A program made the position numbers and the translations under genes. Below the pieces are notes generated by a model. That model was not told where the DNA came from. It did no database searches and saw nothing but the letters and a program-made list of their open reading frames with translations. 32,480 bases of DNA from an uncultured Limimonas sp. (GTDB lineage: Bacteria; Pseudomonadota; Alphaproteobacteria; Kiloniellales; Rhodovibrionaceae), in assembly GCA_913055855.1 (NCBI GenBank), contig CAJXKW010000022.1, forward strand, positions 1-32,480, written 5' to 3'. Shown here piece by piece: positions 29,801 to 32,480 of this stretch; the stretch's first letter is position 1; the number at the start of each line of letters is the position of its first letter.

Positions 29801-31993
29801 ACTGGTCACTGTTTCGCCCGCGGGGGCGCTCGCATCCTCGGCGATGGAGGTGAGACTTTGCCCGGCCCCCAAGCTTGGTGCGTCGTTCAGGCCGTTGATC
29901 GTGACGGTGACCGTCTGTGTCGCCGTGTTTCCGGCTTCGTCCTCGACCGTCACCGAGACGGCAGAGGTCTCGCTGCCGGTGCTCGGTAGGGATTCGAAGT
30001 CTCCATTCGGATCGAAACCAACAGTACCGTCGGATTGAATGGTGAACTTACCGCCGTTGCCGCCGGTGATGCTGCTGCCGACATTGCCACTACCACCCTC
30101 GACCTTCGTGACCGTCAGGCCGGCGGGTGTGTTGCTGGTGTTGTCGCTGTCGTTCGACCGCAGGTCGTTGACGACTGTAGCGCTGCCATCGTCTTCGCTC
30201 ACCGAAACGGAATCGTCCGAAAGCGTCGGCGCCGTGTTGTCGATGGTGAACTTTGACCCGCTGATAAAGCTGCCGTCACCGGCGTCGCTCGTGCCGACGC
30301 CGCCGAGCGGGACGCTGTTACCGTTGGTGATGTTGTCGGCATCGTTGACATCCAGGCCCAGCGTGCCGTCGCCGGTGACGTTTTTGACCGTGACCGTTCG
30401 CGAGGTTCCGCTGCCCGTGACGCTGTCAATCGTGGCGCCTGAAGTGACTCCGCTATCACCGGTAAGTTCAAAATCGTCCTTGGGTACCGTGAGGCCGCTG
30501 GTGCCGTCGCTAAAGGAGACGTCGAATTCCACGGTTTCCGCGTTGGTGGGCGTGCTGCCGGGCGTACTGCCGCGGGTGATCGTCGATACCTCCGGCGCGT
30601 CCTGGACATCGACGTCGACCGTGATGATGTCGTTACCGCCGTTCCCGTCGGCCACCTCGATATCGAAGCTGTCGCTGCCGTCGTCGTCCGACAACGGCTC
30701 ATAGGTGAGGCCGGAGGGGTCCACGCCCGTACTGGTGGTGCCGCTTTCCGTGGCTGGAAAACCCGACAGGCTTCCGTTGGAGGGGGCGGCCGAGACGGTA
30801 AAGTCAAGCGCGTCGTCGTCCCCATCGGAGGCGGTAAGCAGGCTATCGATCGACGTCGCCGCCGCGTCCTCGGCGATGGTCAAGCTTGTCGAGGCGCCGT
30901 TGTCGAAGATGGGGGCCGCATTGGGTAGGACCGGATCGGCAATTTCCAAAGAGTCAAAGAAAAAGTGGATAGGGGCGTCGGTATTTTGCGGTGTAATTCG
31001 AAATTCATCTATGTTCTCAAACCCACCAGCCGAATCAAAATCAATATTATAAACTTGATTATTATTCATTAACAAAGAGTGCGTTCCGACCGCCGAACCA
31101 CCGTCTTTGTGCCCGGAAAAATTTATGGTTTGTGAGGAAAATGATTGCATCACCATCCCCATTGAAGATATTTTGAACTCCGATCCATCATTACTTTTGA
31201 AAGAAAGCTGGTTCCACGTTACAAATGTTCCAACGGGTTCCTGTTCAGCGACTCGAAGCGCCATATCGTTGGTGTCGGAAGAGAGACCTGAGCCAACAAT
31301 GTGCGTGTCCGTAGTGATCTGGGCATCCGGCTGGTTATTGGAACTAGAGGTGTTCAAATCGAGACCGGAAGAGAGGATATCGGTTGCGGAAGGGTCAACA
31401 CTCGGACCGGCAATATCCACTTTTGACGAGCCAAACTCAATCGTGCCCCGGGTTGGAGAGCCAAGTGTCCCCGTATATTCGGCAAACGTGGCAAAAAGCG
31501 CTTGCGACGTAACGGCGCCCGTGATGGTTTGCAAAGCCCAGTCGCCAACTTTTTCCGCCGCCCCGGTCGGCGTTTTCGAGGCGGCGACCGTGCGCCCAAG
31601 GGTGGATTCCAAACGCACGATAAAGTTGCGGCCGTGCGCGCCCTTGGCCACCTCACAGCCGTAGAGCATCAGGTGACCAGCACCAGCCAGGGCGCCGCGC
31701 AAAGCAGGCGCATACGGAGTTGGAAGCGTGTGCTCGGACAATATCGTTCCGCCGAGAAACACTTTGCCCGGCGCCCCGTGCGAGACGATGTGCAGCGCGT
31801 CCAGGTCACGATACCCGGCCAGATGCGTCGCGATCTCGGCGAGCCCGTCGCCGTCCGGCGAGAGTACGTGATAGGCGACACCGGGGCGCAGGCCGTCGAT
31901 CAGGGTCTGCATGTCCGGCACGTCGGCGGCGAAGAACGCGACCTCGCGCACGTGGGCGGTATGGGGAGCGGCGGGCAGCGTCGGGGCGGTCAT
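23894..31993 (-). CDS. Giant DUF4347 / cadherin-Ig / RTX surface protein
   Basis: The product is a 2699-residue, very acidic protein with no signal peptide. From the N-terminus: DUF4347 (about 16-175; HIVSHGAPGKVFLGG, MLYGCEVAKG); a domain coded by AT-rich DNA (about 185-350); a long series of cadherin/Ig/Calx-beta repeats (about 355-1955; for example LNDAPSL, VNDDPVF and the Calx-beta-like units near 1085-1330); a Pro then Ser/Gly/Asp linker (about 1955-2050); an acidic spacer; RTX nonapeptides GGxGxDxLx (about 2339-2417); and a C-terminal region whose ALFLGIQGRSNIAGGEQFW part (about 2528) resembles DUF4214. Type I secretion and calcium-dependent folding are typical of such proteins, with adhesion or biofilm roles. 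No HlyB/HlyD/TolC genes are visible. The ribosome site AAGGAGA lies 7 nt before the ATG. Confidence 0.9.
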   Translation of the reverse strand: MTAPTLPAAPHTAHVREVAFFAADVPDMQTLIDGLRPGVAYHVLSPDGDGLAEIATHLAGYRDLDALHIVSHGAPGKVFLGGTILSEHTLPTPYAPALRGALAGAGHLMLYGCEVAKGAHGRNFIVRLESTLGRTVAASKTPTGAAEKVGDWALQTITGAVTSQALFATFAEYTGTLGSPTRGTIEFGSSKVDIAGPSVDPSATDILSSGLDLNTSSSNNQPDAQITTDTHIVGSGLSSDTNDMALRVAEQEPVGTFVTWNQLSFKSNDGSEFKISSMGMVMQSFSSQTINFSGHKDGGSAVGTHSLLMNNNQVYNIDFDSAGGFENIDEFRITPQNTDAPIHFFFDSLEIADPVLPNAAPIFDNGASTSLTIAEDAAATSIDSLLTASDGDDDALDFTVSAAPSNGSLSGFPATESGTTSTGVDPSGLTYEPLSDDDGSDSFDIEVADGNGGNDIITVDVDVQDAPEVSTITRGSTPGSTPTNAETVEFDVSFSDGTSGLTVPKDDFELTGDSGVTSGATIDSVTGSGTSRTVTVKNVTGDGTLGLDVNDADNITNGNSVPLGGVGTSDAGDGSFISGSKFTIDNTAPTLSDDSVSVSEDDGSATVVNDLRSNDSDNTSNTPAGLTVTKVEGGSGNVGSSITGGNGGKFTIQSDGTVGFDPNGDFESLPSTGSETSAVSVTVEDEAGNTATQTVTVTINGLNDAPSLGAGQSLTSIAEDASAPAGETVTSLFSGTFSDPDGDSLAGVAVTENASTASQGTWEYSTDGGSTWTGIGAVSDDNALLLDAASEFRFDPAADYNGTPGGLTVHAVDDSDALSFTNGDTFNTTTDDTTLAVASSGVNLDIQVTSVNDDPVFNNTSINLNVDEGSSLDFGDRIELSDPDSGQTLSLSETTTPSAGTVDVTSASVSTPASAASPADADATYDASGVDADDGTTNDNFTLRAEDEDGGTTNGQDLNVSVTINDVDDNDVTETSFNKDGAEGVGLNDTLTLTFDQAIDIGSGDITLAAQTAGASDITVDVTGGEVTTNGSDAIDIAPTSGVAAGVEYALQYDAGVVAAAGSDPDTVAARTGTGQTFTTVPRVQLSAADGSLSEDGGSETLTVELVDANGDPLTAPGGGVDVTLSTSGTASGSGTDFSLSSASVSVGAGSSSATVDLDAVSDSLLEEDETANVAIDSVSGGKEVGTQTADVTIVDDETVDIADASAGEGAGSMSFDVEVTDQDGDPGTAASDAGFTVNTSDDTATAGSDYTAINGGSGTIADGASSTTVDVSLTDDATVEANETFDVTLSSLGLGSFGDASAQGTITDNDTAGFSLSETGGSTSVDEGGSTDTLDVVLDARPESDVVVDVTSADPGEVAVTSGGTLTFTSGNWDTPQTVTLTGQDDGGTIDGNTSTTITASVDGASSNDRFDGLSDQTVAATNIDGDTPNLVSITRAAGESSPTNESSVTFAVTFNQDVDGVAASDLNIVDNAGGTASFADISEDDGNGDGDEIWHVTVGGLSGDGNVRLDLADADSSIVATSNGSTPLGMTVVTGDELFSVDNTAPGVAIDAITGDDRLNASEDDSAVTVSGTATGADGQTVTVDVGGTTLTPTVSSGTWSASLSSGDAQALSEGSVTVTADVSDAAGNAATQATRTLSVDRTAPSISIDTIAGDDTLNASEDDSAVTVSGTATGADGQTVTVAVDGTTLTPTVSSGTWSASLSSGDAQALSQGHVTVTADVADAAGNDASQATRTLQVDTTPPVPTEDTASADEDASDDLGGLNVLTNDSEATGAVADTGRVGSNGGRLDVNADGTVRFDANGAFEDLGNGESRDTVFDVTVKDDAGNTATKTLTVTVHGINDAPTVATAIGPSLQTGEKVTLDTGNLDEGDPDDAGADLTYTLTSAPTAGTLKLSGSELGASDTFTQADIANGNLTYTAGNSAGSDSFDVSLTDGDEDGVGDATASLTVDVSQPASPAPPPPPPDPGPDPGDGDSGGASGSGSGSGSGSASGGSGSGSGSGSVSGGSGSDGDSGGESGGASGGTGSGSDGDSGDDSGSGGVSGGEGIFDGDDQSEVDENTGVDTGLNPTTDFADTSVDGAPATSGTTTDRDTGESVQVTTVDPVRGGQREDENPLTEDVDIETDNGVRASISDNTGMVVAQRESSTRANLSTIIDRPPADSGDSGSAGESGSSGASGGNDASDDADREAFLDGVMPSGGSGGISVVELTPTRPTGDDGDGADDGETGDDGGGDSGGERRITIDVGRNDGSSEGDDPDETDPGSGASGGGRLTIVDLRNLSADDGGDAQGVDITGSGNVVVRGGGSFQGTEELADDGIPDVDNVLGDNSGQTLFFGPGDDTIRARGGDDHVSSAGGRDRLFGGTGDDTVVGGAGPDALYGGVGSDSLSGGTGADTLIGGPGADVLDGGAGLDVYAGTLAELDGDSVTLAVGDGPDASGTLRIDGRSDIARADLDLAPAAAGGTTLTIQPAGSDGDTASLMLAPESPLGPTQVLDATVEQQDGDTLIQPVRAAAAGDGEATDGDLANALFLGIQGRSNIAGGEQFWADQIARYGLETAATYMLEGAQRMSTPNPNRFEVGESDMAQLSANLLGDPNALTDTVAADGLAGDDIGHVAAAMADTVEALFATGNPDLAARIEAMNAFQDAFAADPAATWRLVDSTHNQRTLAREALADVDADTDISALRGDLAQQIEDAF
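24743..24979 (-). repeat. RTX calcium-binding nonapeptide block in the giant gene
   Basis: About eight tandem nine-residue units of the pattern G-G-x-G-x-D-x-(L/V)-x, such as GGTGDDTVV, GGAGPDALY, GGVGSDSLS, GGTGADTLI and GGPGADVLD. Units like these bind Ca2+ in a parallel beta-roll outside the cell. The DNA is a 27-bp-period repeat with divergent third positions. Confidence 0.9.
25845..26127 (-). repeat. Low-complexity Pro then Ser/Gly/Asp linker in the giant gene
   Basis: The coded segment starts with a proline run (PAPPPPPPDPGPDPG) and continues with about 75 residues made almost only of Ser, Gly and Asp. The synonymous codons vary (ggc/ggt/gga, tcc/agc/tcg), so the repeat has been selected at the protein level and not simply expanded by slippage. 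It separates the Ig-like array from the RTX part and probably acts as a flexible, hydrated spacer. Confidence 0.8.
26768..27361 (-). repeat. Two 297-bp tandem repeats in the Ig-like array of the giant gene
   Basis: Units 26768-27064 and 27065-27361 both start at GTCGAC, and a third GTCGAC lies at 27362, exactly one unit further on. Each unit codes a 99-residue Ig-like domain with the identical core NASEDDSAVTVSGTATGADG and SSGTWSASLSSGDAQALS. About 160 bp are almost identical at the DNA level while the first 80 bp differ more. This indicates a recent in-frame duplication or gene conversion of one domain. Confidence 0.9.
30940..31440 (-). other. AT-rich island inside the 5' part of the giant gene
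   Basis: In the counted block 31021-31080, 17 of 60 bases are G or C (28 %), and in 31141-31200 it is 22 of 60 (37 %), against about 70 % around it. The reading frame stays open throughout. The coded residues (about 185-350) are Asn/Ser/Phe-rich, a jelly-roll-like stretch (FSGHKDGGSAVGTHSLLMNN, IDEFRITPQNTDAPIHFFFD). It looks like a domain acquired from a lower-GC source, then kept in frame. Confidence 0.75.
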
Positions 31994-32356
31994 GGCGGAA
32001 TCTCCTTCCGGCGGGCATCGCGTCCCGCTTGGCGCGGTCAGCCAAGGGACACACGTATCTGGAGCAGGAATCTGTTGCGCAACCCCTTAATCTTGAGTTA
32101 ATTTACTTTTAACATTTATGTGTCGCGCGGGGCGCATCCCGGCCTTTTCGCCAGACGCGGCGCTCGCGGCCTCATGTTGCGACAGGCTCAACATGAGCCC
32201 GCGTTCGGCCAAGATTTTCGCGATATCCGGTCTCACCCGGAGCTTGTCGGACACGACGTGCGTGACCCCCGGCCACCCGGCATGAGACCCGTTTCGCCGT
32301 CGGTTGGGCGAACCGCGTCAAAATGGGGACGACGCGGCCGCCCCCTCTCGCTCGGG
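31994..32356. promoter_or_regulatory. Upstream region of the giant gene, without other genes
   Basis: This stretch of about 360 bp has no credible ORF. An AT-rich patch at 32084-32120 (minus strand) contains GTTAA-N7-TTAAC (32097-32101 and 32109-32113) and may hold the promoter of the giant gene. A perfect palindrome GTTGCGCAAC lies at 32074-32083. A 9-bp inverted repeat CTCATGTTG / CAACATGAG (32171-32179, 32189-32197) with a 9-nt loop could be an operator or hairpin. A 7-bp repeat CCGCGTC / GACGCGG (32313-32319, 32331-32337) follows the stop of the end gene but has no U-tract. I could not fix a clear -35/-10 pair. Confidence 0.45.
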
Positions 32357-32480
32357 TCACGTGTGCTGCGCGCCGTGGCCCTCGGTCTGGGCGGTGAACT
32401 GCATGTCCAGCAGGCTCTGGACGAAGTCCGGCCCGCCGTCGACGAGCTGCAGCTCCCAGCGGTTGGCGTCGTGCAGCCGG
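32357..32480 (-). CDS. C-terminal end of an unidentified protein (runs off the window)
   Basis: Only the last 40 codons are present; they end with LLDMQFTAQTEGHGAQHT and TGA at 32357. The visible residues (HDANRWELQLVDGGPDFVQ) look like a folded C-terminal strand-helix, but I do not recognise the family, and no domain can be named from so little. Normal codon use and the clean stop support it as a real gene end. It is transcribed towards the giant gene, 363 bp upstream of it. Confidence 0.5.
   Translation of the reverse strand, partial: RLHDANRWELQLVDGGPDFVQSLLDMQFTAQTEGHGAQHT

Noticed and set aside
23894..31993. Taking the repeats in the giant gene as a CRISPR or satellite array
   Set aside because: The repeats follow protein domain lengths (297 bp, 27 bp) and stay in frame in a continuous ORF with a good ribosome site.
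32172..32360. A 62-codon minus-strand ORF upstream of the giant gene
   Set aside because: Arg/Val-rich, no ribosome site, overlaps the inverted repeats and the stop of the end gene; probably chance.

Overview
The window is about 32.5 kb of very GC-rich (roughly 70 %) bacterial chromosome. No rRNA, tRNA, CRISPR array, insertion sequence or phage gene is visible. The gene set points to an alphaproteobacterium, probably a Rhodospirillales-type and perhaps halotolerant lineage: MmcB, a Fpg-type glycosylase, a cobalamin riboswitch, a complete Liv transporter, a TAXI-type TRAP receptor and Tat-exported binding proteins. That placement is inference, because no phylogenetic marker is present. High GC produces long open frames antisense to almost every gene, and these were discarded.

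Layout. 1-3947 (minus strand): the start of a CocE-type hydrolase, an ATP-grasp ligase, a TAXI solute receptor, a glyoxalase I and a DUF123 GIY-YIG protein. 4097-5633 (plus): a universal stress protein, then a promoter and a cobalamin riboswitch leading into two overlapping small ORFs of unknown function, then a 52-residue membrane peptide. 5660-7996 (minus): ferrochelatase, MmcB and a LEA-2/WHy lipoprotein. 8221-8856 (plus): a small methyltransferase. 8929-10652 (minus): two RNA-methyltransferase-like genes coupled by an ATGA overlap. 10769-14248 (plus): a Fpg/Nei glycosylase, two hypothetical genes and an M20 peptidase.

14315-22865 is a transport block. A good sigma70-like promoter precedes livG-livF-livH-livM, which ends at a clear terminator. 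A LysR regulator then diverges from a DMT/EamA permease. The periplasmic binding protein that completes the Liv system lies on the opposite strand, with its own terminator. A 63-residue small protein and an NADPH-dependent FMN reductase follow.

22974-32356 is a surface-protein region. It holds a small outer-membrane beta-barrel and a 2699-residue gene whose product has an N-terminal DUF4347 domain, many cadherin/Ig/Calx-beta-type repeats, a Ser/Gly/Asp linker, RTX calcium-binding nonapeptides and a DUF4214-like C-terminal region. This gene carries an AT-rich segment near its 5' end and a 297-bp internal tandem duplication. It ends inside a pair of related, oppositely oriented hairpins that share a 3-nt TCA bulge and a GCGATC core. 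The last 124 bases are the 3' end of an unidentified minus-strand gene.

The strongest leads for something undescribed are the riboswitch-controlled small-ORF pair (4562-5299) and the paired bulged hairpins (23792-23896). The mosaic giant RTX protein comes next.
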